NCBI RefSeq assembly: GCF_023923205.1
Contig: NZ_CP099490.1
Location: 124,001-188,000, forward strand
Length of the DNA: 64,000 nt
Source of the DNA: Ornithinimicrobium cryptoxanthini
GTDB lineage: Bacteria > Actinomycetota > Actinomycetes > Actinomycetales > Dermatophilaceae
Reading direction: 5' to 3'
A program made the translations under genes and the position numbers. A model generated the notes under the pieces. The model ran no database searches, was not told the origin of the DNA, and saw nothing but the letters and a program-made list of their open reading frames with translations. Below are positions 16,944 to 25,268 of this stretch, piece after piece. Each line of letters begins with the position of its first letter. Positions within the stretch are counted from its first letter, which is position 1.

Positions 16944-17099
16944 TCAGCGCAGTGGGTTCAGGGCCTCGCCCCGGTGACTGCGTGGAAGCGCTGAGTCGTC
17001 ACGGCGGCCGAGTCCGTCGCTGGTGACCATGGCGACCACCCGTTCGACGACCTCCATGGAGACCAGGACGATGAGGAGCATCATCAGTGCGGCAACCAT
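16944..17099 (-). CDS. Possible 51-residue membrane peptide
   Basis: A minus-strand frame opens with ATG at 17099 and reads MVAALMMLLIVLVSMEVVERVV, one hydrophobic helix, followed by a charged tail ending LNPLR. An AGGAGA ribosome site lies nine bases upstream. No family is recognised. Support comes from the ribosome site, the clean hydrophobic/charged split and the otherwise empty 370-base gap. A hairpin overlaps its ribosome site (see 17102-17115). Confidence 0.45.
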   Translation of the reverse strand: MVAALMMLLIVLVSMEVVERVVAMVTSDGLGRRDDSALPRSHRGEALNPLR

Positions 17100-17101
17100 G
17101 G

Positions 17102-17115
17102 GAGGAATTCTCCTC
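17102..17115 (-). promoter_or_regulatory. Hairpin covering the ribosome site of the small ORF
   Basis: GAGGA (17102-17106) and TCCTC (17111-17115) are perfect complements separated by ATTC. On the minus strand the GAGGAG purine run that would serve the ATG at 17099 is one arm. Formation of the stem would hide the ribosome site. Confidence 0.4.
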
Positions 17116-17183
17116 TTAATGGCGCGACTGCACCAGTGGCACGAAGGACTTTCCCTGCCTTCGGCCGCAACGTGCCCCCTGTG

Positions 17184-18332
17184 TCAGGCGGGCCCTCCGG
17201 TGTTTTGGCTAGCCGACCTTTCAGCCAGGGCCGCTAGGACCTGAGTGAGGTCGACGTCGGCGATCGAGGCATCCGCCCACTGAGGCGCGTTGTCCTTGTC
17301 GACCAGCAGCGCACGCACGCCCTCGTTGAAGTCGGGGTGCTCCACAAACACCCTGCTCAGCCGGGCGTCCTGTGCCAGGACACCGCGCACGTCGAGGTTG
17401 GCGGCTCGACGCAGGGCCGCCAGCGTGGCCGCAACGGAGTGCGGTGAGCGGCTGGCGATGGCCTCGCCGGCAGCACGCGCGGCGGTGTCGTCGTGTGCCA
17501 GCAGGCGGCGCAGGATCTCGGTGGCGTCGTCTCCGGCGTAGCACTCGTCGATCCACCCGCGCTGCGTCTCGAGCTCGGAGCGGGGGGCGACCTGCGCCTC
17601 CTCGGCGGCCACGTCGTCTGCATCAGCTGTTGCGTTGGCGTCGTCCTCATCAGCCGTCGCGGTGTCGTCGCTCCCGGGAGCCACCTCACCGAGCGCAGCG
17701 GCCAGGTCAGCGAGCACCTTCTCCTTGTCCGACACCGCGACCACGCCGTCAGCGAGACCCAGCACGACCGCGTCCGCGGGGCCGAAGGTGAACCCGGTCA
17801 GGGCCGCGTGCGTGCCCAGCTCTCCGGGGGCGTGCGCCAGGTGATAGAGACCGCCCACGTCGGGATAGAAGCCGATGATCGTCTCGGGCATGGCCACCTT
17901 GGCGCGCTCGGTCACCAGCCGCTGCGAGCCGTGGGCCGAGATGCCGACACCGCCGCCCATGACCACACCGTCCATCCACGCGACATACGGCTTCGGATAG
18001 TCGGCGATCAGGGCATTCAGGCGATACTCCGTGTCCCAGAAGCGGATGGCCTCTTCCGTCTCGCCACTTAGCACCGCCTCGCGCACGGCTCGCACGTCGC
18101 CGCCGGCACAGAGCCCCTTCTCGCCGGCCCCGTCGATGAACACGGCTCCCACCGCGTCGTCGGTGGCCCACGCGGTGAGTTGGGCGAGCATGGACTCCAC
18201 CATCTTCCCGGTGAGCGAGTTCAGTGCCCGCGGCCGGTTGAGCCGCACCCGCCCGATCCGGTGCGTACCGGCATACTCCACGTCGGCCGTGCGGCCAGGG
18301 GCGGGGGCGAAGGTGGGCTCCGGGGCGGTCAT
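17184..18332 (-). CDS. 3-hydroxyisobutyryl-CoA hydrolase-like crotonase protein
   Basis: The ATG at 18332 lies seven bases after a minus-strand TAGGGT box. The 382-residue protein has the crotonase core GEKGLCAGGDVRAV and MDGVVMGGGVGISAHGSQRLVTERAKVAMPETIIGF; the PET segment supplies the glutamate kept in 3-hydroxyisobutyryl-CoA hydrolases and the long C-terminal helical region matches that subfamily. Expected reaction: release of 3-hydroxyisobutyrate from its CoA ester in valine breakdown. An acidic low-complexity insert (DDTATADEDDANATADADD) near residue 230 is unusual and is probably a surface loop. Confidence 0.85.
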   Translation of the reverse strand: MTAPEPTFAPAPGRTADVEYAGTHRIGRVRLNRPRALNSLTGKMVESMLAQLTAWATDDAVGAVFIDGAGEKGLCAGGDVRAVREAVLSGETEEAIRFWDTEYRLNALIADYPKPYVAWMDGVVMGGGVGISAHGSQRLVTERAKVAMPETIIGFYPDVGGLYHLAHAPGELGTHAALTGFTFGPADAVVLGLADGVVAVSDKEKVLADLAAALGEVAPGSDDTATADEDDANATADADDVAAEEAQVAPRSELETQRGWIDECYAGDDATEILRRLLAHDDTAARAAGEAIASRSPHSVAATLAALRRAANLDVRGVLAQDARLSRVFVEHPDFNEGVRALLVDKDNAPQWADASIADVDLTQVLAALAERSASQNTGGPA

Positions 18333-18364
18333 GGGCGCCACCCTACGCACGTAGACTGCCGCGC
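18333..18364. promoter_or_regulatory. 32-bp divergent promoter with face-to-face -10 boxes
   Basis: The whole gap between two divergent starts is 32 bases. The minus-strand -10 TAGGGT is ACCCTA at 18340-18345 and the plus-strand -10 TAGACT is at 18352-18357. Each is seven bases before its ATG. Both -35 regions must lie within the opposite gene, so the two promoters should interfere with one another. Confidence 0.65.
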
Positions 18365-19234
18365 ATGGGAAAGGCATCACGACGCAAGCGCCAGGCCGAG
18401 GGCAGCAAGGCACCGGCCCGCGCACCGTTCGTCAACCGACCGTTCGAGGGACTGGCCAACGAGACCGACTGGGTCGCGATGCGCGAGATCATCCCGGCGG
18501 CCACGGCCATGGTCACGATGGAGCTCGACGGCTCGCCGCAGGAGGTCACCCTCGTCTCGGTGCTCCCCGGCGCGACTCCGGCGATCCACCGCGCCGACGG
18601 TGAGGTGCTCGTGGGGCTGCAGTCGCGCACCCACAGCGGCGACGCCAGCCGTGACATCGTGCTCGCCGCGCAGACTGCGCTCGCGACCGAGCCGGGTCAG
18701 GCGGTGCCCGCGATCCCGACCGCGACAGCCGCGAGTCCGCGCCTGCAGGACGTGCTGGCAGACGGCACCGAGCTGGTCGTCGAGGTGCAGGACAACTTCA
18801 ACTTCTGGATCAACGAGGAGGACGCCACCCCCGAGGTGCTGGCCTCCCTCGAGCAGACCAACGAGGCCGCCGTGCCGACCGTCCCGGTGCCGGATCGCCC
18901 GTCGACCTACTGGTGCAAGATGAGCGACCGCACCTATGTCCGTTGGGTCCTCAGCGAGGACGAGGACGTGGCCACCACGGCGCTCGCCCGACTGCAGGCC
19001 GCTGGCGAGCACACCCTGGGCGAGGGCACCGCGCTGCTCGGGGCGTTCCGCGCCGCCGGGCTGCTTGTGCCCGTGCTCGAGGTCGACCCGTCGACCGACC
19101 CCGCCGACCTGACCGCACCGCTGCAGGCACTGGCCGATCGGTATGCCGCTGCCCTGACCCAGGATGCCTCCCTCACCCCGGAGGAGCGTCGGGCCCGCGA
19201 CGGACTGATCAGCCGGCAGGTCACGCTGCGTTGA
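18365..19234 (+). CDS. DUF5926 family protein
   Basis: TAGACT ends seven bases before the ATG, suggesting leaderless translation. The 289-residue protein starts with a basic segment GKASRRKRQ, then a globular region with DWVAMREIIPAATA, a central QDNFNFWINEEDATPEVL and a C-terminal region with GTALLGAFRAAGLLVPV. This is the actinobacterial DUF5926 family, sometimes misnamed as a SecA-related protein. The function is unknown. It is followed by a glycosyltransferase gene after two bases, so the two are probably co-transcribed. Confidence 0.85.
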   Translation: MGKASRRKRQAEGSKAPARAPFVNRPFEGLANETDWVAMREIIPAATAMVTMELDGSPQEVTLVSVLPGATPAIHRADGEVLVGLQSRTHSGDASRDIVLAAQTALATEPGQAVPAIPTATAASPRLQDVLADGTELVVEVQDNFNFWINEEDATPEVLASLEQTNEAAVPTVPVPDRPSTYWCKMSDRTYVRWVLSEDEDVATTALARLQAAGEHTLGEGTALLGAFRAAGLLVPVLEVDPSTDPADLTAPLQALADRYAAALTQDASLTPEERRARDGLISRQVTLR

Positions 19235-19236
19235 GT

Positions 19237-20004
19237 ATGCCGCCAGGCACCGACAGCGGAGCGGCGCCGGATCGGCAGGGGCCAGGTCGGCCGCCCGCAC
19301 GGGTGGCCGCGATCGTCCCGGCCAAGGACGAGGAAGATCGTCTCGGGGCCACGCTGGACGCGTTGGCGCAGATCGGCTCCATCGACCTGGTCGTCGTCGT
19401 GGACGACGGCAGCACCGACGGGACCCTGCGCATCGCCAACCTGGCGGGGGTTCAGACGGTCAAGCACCAGGTCAACCTGGGCAAGGCCCAGGCGATGACC
19501 AGCGGGGCCAAGGTCGTCGCCCTCCTGGAGGCCGAGGCTGGCGGCGCGTTCCAGACGGACAACCCGCGGGCCCTGCTCTTCGTCGATGCCGACCTCGAGG
19601 ACAGCGCCCGCAACCTCGACGTCCTGTGCGGTCCGGTCGTGAGCGGCGAGGCAGACATGGCGATCGCCACCCTGCCGCCGCAGAAGACGACCGGAGGTGG
19701 CTTCGGGTTCGTAGTGCGCCTGGCCCGGGACGGGATCGCCCGTCTCACCGGCCGAGAGATGGGCCAGCCCCTGAGCGGCATGCGCTGCATCACGCGGGAG
19801 GCGTTTGAGTCGGCGCTGCCGCTGGCCAAGGGGTGGGGTGTCGAGGTCGGTCTGACCGTCGATGTGCTCCGCGGTGGGGGCCGGGTCGTCGAGGTCCCGG
19901 TCGAGCTGCACCACCGGGTGACCGGCCGCGACCTGCGCTCCCAGCTGCACCGGGCGCGGCAGTACCGCGACGTCCGGCGGGCGCTGCGCGCCCGCAGTCG
20001 CTGA
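19237..20004 (+). CDS. Family 2 glycosyltransferase
   Basis: The ATG at 19237 begins two bases after the DUF5926 stop. The 255-residue protein has ARVAAIVPAKDEEDRLGATLDAL, VVVDDGSTDGT (nucleotide-sugar binding) and LLFVDADLED (DxD metal site), followed by the acceptor-side GMRCITREAFE. No membrane helix is present, so it is cytosolic or peripheral. Relatives include dolichyl-phosphate-mannose and glucosyl-3-phosphoglycerate synthases. The facing gene is a polytopic membrane protein with an alkaline-phosphatase-like outer domain, and a cell-envelope glycan or polyprenyl-sugar role is possible. Confidence 0.85.
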   Translation: MPPGTDSGAAPDRQGPGRPPARVAAIVPAKDEEDRLGATLDALAQIGSIDLVVVVDDGSTDGTLRIANLAGVQTVKHQVNLGKAQAMTSGAKVVALLEAEAGGAFQTDNPRALLFVDADLEDSARNLDVLCGPVVSGEADMAIATLPPQKTTGGGFGFVVRLARDGIARLTGREMGQPLSGMRCITREAFESALPLAKGWGVEVGLTVDVLRGGGRVVEVPVELHHRVTGRDLRSQLHRARQYRDVRRALRARSR

Positions 20005-20090
20005 GGCCGCGCGGGTGCAGTTCGACGGGCAGCGGATCACGAGTCAGCAACAGTGTGAGCACGACCTGGACGAAGGGGCCGGCGATCGGG

Positions 20091-22151
20091 CTATCGCCGA
20101 GGGACAGCGATTGCGGCCCCGATGGCGATGGCGGCAGCGATGGCGACAGCCAGGCCGATCCCCACGACCGCGATGCCCGAGTCGTTGAGCGCCCAGCCGA
20201 TCGTCACGCAGGTGAGCACCGCGACCGCGGTCGCGCGCAGCAACGGCACCTGCCACAGCGGGGCGATCCGGCGCCCGGGCCAGGAGTCGGGTGAGGCCAC
20301 CGCCCACACCAGGGCCACGAGCACGAGCACCGCCACCCAAGAGACGGGATAGCGGACCAGGATCCCCAAGCTCTGGTCCAGCTTGCGGAGCACGATGTCG
20401 AGCGCGCCACCGTCGATCACCGACTGCAGGAAGTCGCCGAGGTGGGTGCGTGCGCCGGGTGGCCTCAGCCAGTCGACAAACATCAGCACCCCAGCGACCG
20501 CGACAGCCGCGCCACCGATCAGCAGCGCACGGACCGGGGTCAACCGGATCTCGGCCGCCGCCAGACCGAGGATGCCGACCGCCACGACGAGCGCCGGGAC
20601 CCCGCCGAAGTCGGCCCCCCACATCGGTGCCCCGTCGACGAGGACGAGCAGCAGTCCGAGGACGCCGATCACCAGCGCCGCAGCGGTGCGCCGCGCCATC
20701 GGCCGCGACCGCAGCAGCGAGGCGAGGAATCCGGCCAGCAGCAGCCCGGACACGGCGAAGATGCCATAGCCGACGTTGCCCATCCCGTGGAACCGGCCCG
20801 CGGTGAGCGGCTGCACGCCCAGGATCGAGATCAACCCCAACCTGCCGCCGAGGACCACGTCGACGCCCAGCACCACCACGGTCAGCGCGGCGATCACGGC
20901 CGGGGGGCCGAGCGGGTGCCGGCGCCACGGCCCGAGCAGAGCGAGCGCCACCTGCACCCCGGCCAGCACGAGGAGTGTCAGCCCCAACGGCAGCCAGGCC
21001 GGTGACCCCCTCCACCACGGCACCAGCCCGGCCAGGAAGGTCGCGGACGGGAAGGCCATCGCCCACAACCCCAGCACCCTCGTCGCCGTCCGCTGACCCG
21101 TCACGACCAGCTGCGCCAGGGCCACCAGGGCGAGCACGACGCCGATGCCGAGCACCGGGATCGCCAGAGCCTGCGCGCCGCCGATCGCTGCGGTCAGCCC
21201 CTGGAGGTCGTCGACCCGCTCCGTAGCGGCCTGCTCGGTGGGCACGACCTCCACCGCCTTGCCGCTGACCGCGGCAGGGATCTCCACCCCGGCCAGCAGG
21301 AGCACCGTGGCGGTCAGGTCGGTCGTCTGCACGAGATCCGTTTGCTGCGTCGTGCTCGAGTGCAGCGCGCCAGCCGGCACACCATTGCCCCAGATCAGGG
21401 CGGCGCGCACCCCTGCCTGCTCGCCCCGATCGGCAAGGCCCGCCACCACCAGCGTCGCGTCGGCCGGGAGCGAGTCCCGCAGCCCGGCGAGCTCGGCGTC
21501 CAGCACGGCCGCGTCGGCGGGGCCGGCGATCACTCCGCCGTCGACCAGGGAGACCGCACAGCCACCGGGTTCGTATGCCGTGAGCCCACCCTCGGCATAC
21601 GGCGTCACCTCGCCGATGGTCGCCGCGGCACCCAGGGCCGCGAGGGGCCCGTAGGCAGCGACGCAGCCGCCCGCGTCCTCGATCGCGGTGGTTAGGGTGC
21701 CCAGCCGCGAGTCGAGGGGGCGACGGTCGGCAGCCTCCTGCCACGCCTCCCAGCCTGGAACCGTCGCTGCGTCGCCGGACACCTCGACCCCGGGGACTCC
21801 CGCGCAGTCCTGGGCGCCATCAGTGTCCGCCGAGGCGCGCTGGCCCGCCGAGAGCGTGAGCCACCCGTCGGCGGGGCAGGTCACCGGGTGCGTCCCGCGC
21901 ACGACCAGCCCACCAGAGGCACCCGATTCGAGGAGTGCCCAGAGCGTGGGGGTCTCCTCCTGGCTGATGTCCGACCAGGTCAGCCCGGGAGCCCCGACCA
22001 TGACGACCTCACCGCCCGTGCCCCCCAGCGGCTCCGCGCCGACACCCGAGGTGCGCGCGCCCAGGACGCTCGCCACCATGGTGCCGCCCAGCAGCAGCAC
22101 GACCAGCCCGAAGAGCACCCACGCGAAGCGGCGCCCGGCAGACTCGGTCAT
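20091..22151 (-). CDS. Large membrane protein with extracellular phosphatase-like domain
   Basis: TAGTGT is six bases before the ATG on the minus strand, another leaderless start. The 686-residue protein has a signal-anchor helix (about 10-30), then a soluble domain of about 300 residues with GEVVMVGAPGLTWSDI, TPTLWALLESGASGGLVVRG and LIWGNG, which resembles an alkaline-phosphatase-superfamily fold with poorly kept metal ligands. About ten membrane helices follow, with the conserved loop LTAGRFHGMGNVGYGIFAV. I recognise the architecture from actinobacteria but no function. It converges on the GT2 gene. Confidence 0.75.
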   Translation of the reverse strand: MTESAGRRFAWVLFGLVVLLLGGTMVASVLGARTSGVGAEPLGGTGGEVVMVGAPGLTWSDISQEETPTLWALLESGASGGLVVRGTHPVTCPADGWLTLSAGQRASADTDGAQDCAGVPGVEVSGDAATVPGWEAWQEAADRRPLDSRLGTLTTAIEDAGGCVAAYGPLAALGAAATIGEVTPYAEGGLTAYEPGGCAVSLVDGGVIAGPADAAVLDAELAGLRDSLPADATLVVAGLADRGEQAGVRAALIWGNGVPAGALHSSTTQQTDLVQTTDLTATVLLLAGVEIPAAVSGKAVEVVPTEQAATERVDDLQGLTAAIGGAQALAIPVLGIGVVLALVALAQLVVTGQRTATRVLGLWAMAFPSATFLAGLVPWWRGSPAWLPLGLTLLVLAGVQVALALLGPWRRHPLGPPAVIAALTVVVLGVDVVLGGRLGLISILGVQPLTAGRFHGMGNVGYGIFAVSGLLLAGFLASLLRSRPMARRTAAALVIGVLGLLLVLVDGAPMWGADFGGVPALVVAVGILGLAAAEIRLTPVRALLIGGAAVAVAGVLMFVDWLRPPGARTHLGDFLQSVIDGGALDIVLRKLDQSLGILVRYPVSWVAVLVLVALVWAVASPDSWPGRRIAPLWQVPLLRATAVAVLTCVTIGWALNDSGIAVVGIGLAVAIAAAIAIGAAIAVPRR

Positions 22152-22268
22152 GCGCTGACACTATCTGCGCCGCCTGCCGATCCCCTGATGGTCACGGATA
22201 CGCTGAGCTGACACGCCGACCAGGCACGAGCCCGGTCAGGCACGCCGCGCGGACAAGGGGAGCACACC

Positions 22269-22709
22269 ATGCGCATCGTCATCGGAGCACCGGGCAACGG
22301 GGCGGCCCTCAAGGACGCCATGGTGGCCCATCTCGAGGCGGACGAGCGGGTCAGCGAGGTCATCGACCTCTCGACGGCGGACATCACCTATCCGGACGTG
22401 TCCTTCCAGGCGGCCCGGGCGATCCTGGACGGCAAGGCTGACCGCGGCATCCTGGTCTGCGGCACCGGGGTCGGCACGGCGATCGCCGCGAGCAAGGTCT
22501 CCGGCATGCGCGCGGCCACGGCGCACGACGTGATCACGGCGCGCGGCGCGGTGGAGAACTACGACGCCCAGATCCTGTGCATGGGCCAGAACGTCATCGC
22601 CGCCCCTGCGGCGAACGCGCTGCTCGACGTCTGGCTGGACGCCCGTCACGACCCCGCCAGCGCCTACGGTGCAAAACTGCAGGAGATCGCCGCCTTCGAG
22701 TCCCGCTGA
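22269..22709 (+). CDS. RpiB/LacAB-family sugar-phosphate isomerase
   Basis: AAGGGGAG lies upstream of the ATG at 22269, and TACGCT at 22199-22204 gives a message with a normal 5' leader. The 146-residue protein has GILVCGTGVGTAIAASKVSGMRAATAHD, the phosphate-binding and catalytic loop of RpiB/LacA/LacB enzymes. Cysteine in the VCGTG loop is the catalytic base position in several members. Substrate may be ribose 5-phosphate or another aldose/ketose phosphate such as erythrulose 4-phosphate; sequence alone does not decide. A strong terminator follows. Confidence 0.9.
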   Translation: MRIVIGAPGNGAALKDAMVAHLEADERVSEVIDLSTADITYPDVSFQAARAILDGKADRGILVCGTGVGTAIAASKVSGMRAATAHDVITARGAVENYDAQILCMGQNVIAAPAANALLDVWLDARHDPASAYGAKLQEIAAFESR

Positions 22710-22733
22710 CCAGTCGCGCTGCCGGCATGACAA

Positions 22734-22758
22734 AGGCCCACTCGTGTCGAGTGGGCCT
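22734..22758. terminator. Strong terminator hairpin
   Basis: AGGCCCACTCG (22734-22744) and CGAGTGGGCCT (22748-22758) form a perfect 11-bp stem with a TGT loop, flanked by AAA on the left and TGTGT on the right. It can end both the plus-strand isomerase gene and the convergent minus-strand operon. Confidence 0.8.
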
Positions 22759-22783
22759 GTGTCGTTGCCAGGTGAGTGAGCCG

Positions 22784-23038
22784 TCAGTCGACCAGCTGGA
22801 AGCTGCCTGCCTCGGTCAGTGCCGCCTCGATCGCGGCCCGGTCGGGCGTGACCGACTCCTTGTGCTTGACGATGAGTCGCGCCACGTCGGTGTCGGACAC
22901 CTCAAACGTCGCCTGCCCGAGGCCGAGCTTGGTGAAGACGTCATACAGCCCTTGGAGCGCCTCACGCACGTCATCTTCGGAACGCACGCCCTTGACCCTG
23001 AAGGTGGTGGAGGCGACGTGGTCTTCTGTCCCGGTCAT
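22784..23038 (-). CDS. Small HMA-fold-like protein without metal cysteines
   Basis: The ATG at 23038 overlaps the stop of the upstream oxidoreductase gene (ATGA), so the two are coupled. The 84-residue product shows a beta-alpha-beta-beta-alpha-beta pattern: TTFRVKG, a helix DVREALQGLYDVFTKL, QATFEVSD, VARLIVKH, a helix RAAIEAALTEAG, FQLV. This resembles an HMA domain whose CxxC loop has been lost. A role as a small partner of the molybdenum/cytochrome b protein is suggested by the coupling. No family is named with confidence. Confidence 0.7.
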   Translation of the reverse strand: MTGTEDHVASTTFRVKGVRSEDDVREALQGLYDVFTKLGLGQATFEVSDTDVARLIVKHKESVTPDRAAIEAALTEAGSFQLVD

Positions 23039-24546
23039 CAGATCCTTCCGTTGAACGCCTGGAGCGCGGAGTCCTCGCGGGTGCCACCGCGACCATCGCC
23101 GTAGTCGGCATAGTCGGCGATCCACCGGATCGAGCGCACCCACTTCACGTGCTTGTAGCCGTGGTTGGACTCTACGCGCATCCGAGCCGGGCCGCCGAGG
23201 TGTATGTCGACCGGCCGGCCGTTGCGCTCGTAGGCCAGGATCGTGTCCTGCTCCCCGACTGTGTCGATGTCGAACGTGGCGTAGAACGGCTCACGGGGTC
23301 GGTTGTCGATCATCTTCTGGGCCAGGCCGTAGGACTCGACGATCACATAGTTGGCCCCCTCGGGGCGCTCGCCGAGCAGGTCGACGAGCCGGACGCCGGT
23401 CCAGCGGCTGGTCGCCGACCATCCCTGCATGCAGGTGTGGGTGGCGATGTAGGAGACCTGAGGCATCTCGCGCAGCTCGTCGAGAGTGATCTCCCGGCTC
23501 GTGCCGTTGATGTCGTCGCCGATCGCGATCGTGTAGCCGTCCCAGTCGTTGTCGCGGGCAGCCACCCACTCCGGGGACTCCTCCTCGGTCGGTGGCAGCC
23601 CGTTGGTCCAGTGGAACTCCGAGATGTCCTCGTCGGTGTAGGAGGTCTGCACCGAGCTGCGGGGGCGCATCCAGTTGAGGAAGATCTTGCGGCCGAGCTC
23701 GGTGAAGCGCACCAGGATGCCGTGGGCGCGGACCCGGTTGGCGAGCGTCAGATAGCTCAGCGCGATCCAGAAGACGAGCACCGCCACGATCGTGGAGATG
23801 ATGATGACGAACGCCTGCGCGTAGCGCGCGGTGTCGACGTCACCGAAGACCATGTGGACCAGGTTGTACTCACGGTGCACCAGGAAGACCAGACCGACGT
23901 GCATGATCACGAAGCCGGCCATCAGCACCATGCCGATGAAGTGCAGCGAGCGCGCTCCCTGGTGGCCACCCCAGAACTTGACATACCAGGGGTAGCGCGA
24001 CCGGATGGCCGGTGACATCGCGACGCCGGTGAGCATCATGAACGGCGCCAGGATGAAGATCACGAACGTGTAGCCGAGCATCTGCAGCGGGTCGTAGGGC
24101 TGATAGTGCTCGATCCCGGGGACCGAGAAGGACAGATAGACCTTCAGCGACTCGAACGCCTGGGGGAAGACGTCCCAGGAGGTGGGGATGATGCGGCGCC
24201 AGAGCCCGGTGCCGAAGAGCAGCCCCACATAGACGATGCCGTTAAGCACCCAGAGCATCACCGACGCGCCGTGCCAGTGCCGGCCCAGGCCGACGTTCTC
24301 CCGGCCGGGGAGGCCGATGAGCGGTGACAGCGACTTCTCGTCCATGAGCGAGGTGTAGACGCCCTCCTCCTTGGGCAGCTCGCGCTTGGTGAACTTCAGC
24401 CACTCCGTCCCGGGGGCACTGTCCTTGCGCCACCACAGCCGCGGGAGGGAGGAGAGGATCTCCCAGCCCGAGCGCAGCAGCATGCCGATCAGGATGAAGT
24501 TGATGAGGTGCGAGGCACGGAGCCAGAAGGGGAAATCCGGGTTCAT
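23038..24546 (-). CDS. Cytochrome b-type membrane domain fused to sulfite-oxidase-type molybdopterin domain
   Basis: I chose the ATG at 24546 (MNPDFPFWLRASHLINF); an upstream in-frame ATG at 24609 has its purine site at zero spacing. In the 502-residue protein, about residues 1-300 are a di-haem cytochrome b561-type module with helices containing HLINF, GRHWHG and SLHFIGMVLMAGFVIMH, supplying several haem-ligand histidines. Residues about 330-500 are a molybdopterin oxidoreductase domain with THTCMQGWSATSRWTGVRL; the Cys of HTCMQGW is the molybdenum ligand as in sulfite oxidase and YedY. The fusion couples a cytoplasmic or exported molybdenum centre to quinol electrons. Substrate is unknown. 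Confidence 0.85.
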   Translation of the reverse strand: MNPDFPFWLRASHLINFILIGMLLRSGWEILSSLPRLWWRKDSAPGTEWLKFTKRELPKEEGVYTSLMDEKSLSPLIGLPGRENVGLGRHWHGASVMLWVLNGIVYVGLLFGTGLWRRIIPTSWDVFPQAFESLKVYLSFSVPGIEHYQPYDPLQMLGYTFVIFILAPFMMLTGVAMSPAIRSRYPWYVKFWGGHQGARSLHFIGMVLMAGFVIMHVGLVFLVHREYNLVHMVFGDVDTARYAQAFVIIISTIVAVLVFWIALSYLTLANRVRAHGILVRFTELGRKIFLNWMRPRSSVQTSYTDEDISEFHWTNGLPPTEEESPEWVAARDNDWDGYTIAIGDDINGTSREITLDELREMPQVSYIATHTCMQGWSATSRWTGVRLVDLLGERPEGANYVIVESYGLAQKMIDNRPREPFYATFDIDTVGEQDTILAYERNGRPVDIHLGGPARMRVESNHGYKHVKWVRSIRWIADYADYGDGRGGTREDSALQAFNGRI

Positions 24547-24741
24547 CTCTTGTCTCTTCCACGTGAACGGGCGGGGCGTGACCTGGCAGATGACCGCGTC
24601 AGCGGCCATCTCCTACGGAGTGTAGTGGATTTTTTCTACGTCGTGTCGTTAATTCGGCCGGAGGGAGGCAGAGGTCGCAGAACCAGGGACACTCGCCGGT
24701 GGAGATGACCCCTGCGGCGACCCTCGACATACGCTCTGGGG

Positions 24742-25236
24742 GTGAGCACCACCGCCCTGACCTTCGTCGCCGTGATCGCCCTGGCGCTCTCGTTGGCCGC
24801 GCTGGCCCTGGGTTGGGTGGCGCACCGGCGGCACCAGCTGGTCGAGCGGCGGTATGCCGTGCTCTGGGGTGAGGGGGAGGCCGACGTCTCCACGGTCCTG
24901 GCGCAGCAGGCCCGCCGCCTGGCGACCGAGCGCGCGCGGATCGACGCGCTCAGAGCCAGCCTCGACGGGCTCAGCGGTGACCTCGCCCAGACGCTGCAGC
25001 ACGTCGCGGTCGTGCGCTATGACGCGTTCGGGGACATGGGCGGGCAGATGTCCTTCTCGGCTGCCGTGATCGACGACAACGGCGACGGCATGGTGATCAG
25101 CTCGGTCCATGCCCGCGGGGAGTCGCGCACCTATGCCAAGGGCATCGTCGGCGGTGGTAGCGACACTGTCCTCACGCCGGAGGAGCAGCAGGCGCTCGCG
25201 GCGGCCAGAGACGACTCGGGCACGGTCCGGGGGTAG
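24742..25236 (+). CDS. DUF4446 family protein
   Basis: TACGCT (24730-24735) is six bases before the GTG, so translation is probably leaderless. The 164-residue protein has one N-terminal membrane helix (about 5-25), a helical linker (LAQQARRLATERARIDALRASLDGL) and the signature VAVVRYDAFGDMGGQMSFSAAVIDDNGDGMVISSVHARGESRTYAKGI of DUF4446. The family is widespread in Gram-positive bacteria and has no assigned function. The orientation of the helix predicts a cytosolic domain. Confidence 0.9.
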   Translation: MSTTALTFVAVIALALSLAALALGWVAHRRHQLVERRYAVLWGEGEADVSTVLAQQARRLATERARIDALRASLDGLSGDLAQTLQHVAVVRYDAFGDMGGQMSFSAAVIDDNGDGMVISSVHARGESRTYAKGIVGGGSDTVLTPEEQQALAAARDDSGTVRG

Positions 25237-25249
25237 GCGGTCTCGTTCT

Positions 25250-25268
25250 GGCCTGTGCAGGTCAGGCC
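25250..25268. terminator. Hairpin between convergent genes
   Basis: GGCCTG (25250-25255) and CAGGCC (25263-25268) are complementary across a seven-base loop in the 25-base gap where DUF4446 and the lipid kinase converge; the right arm includes the kinase stop codon. It has no T tract. Confidence 0.35.
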
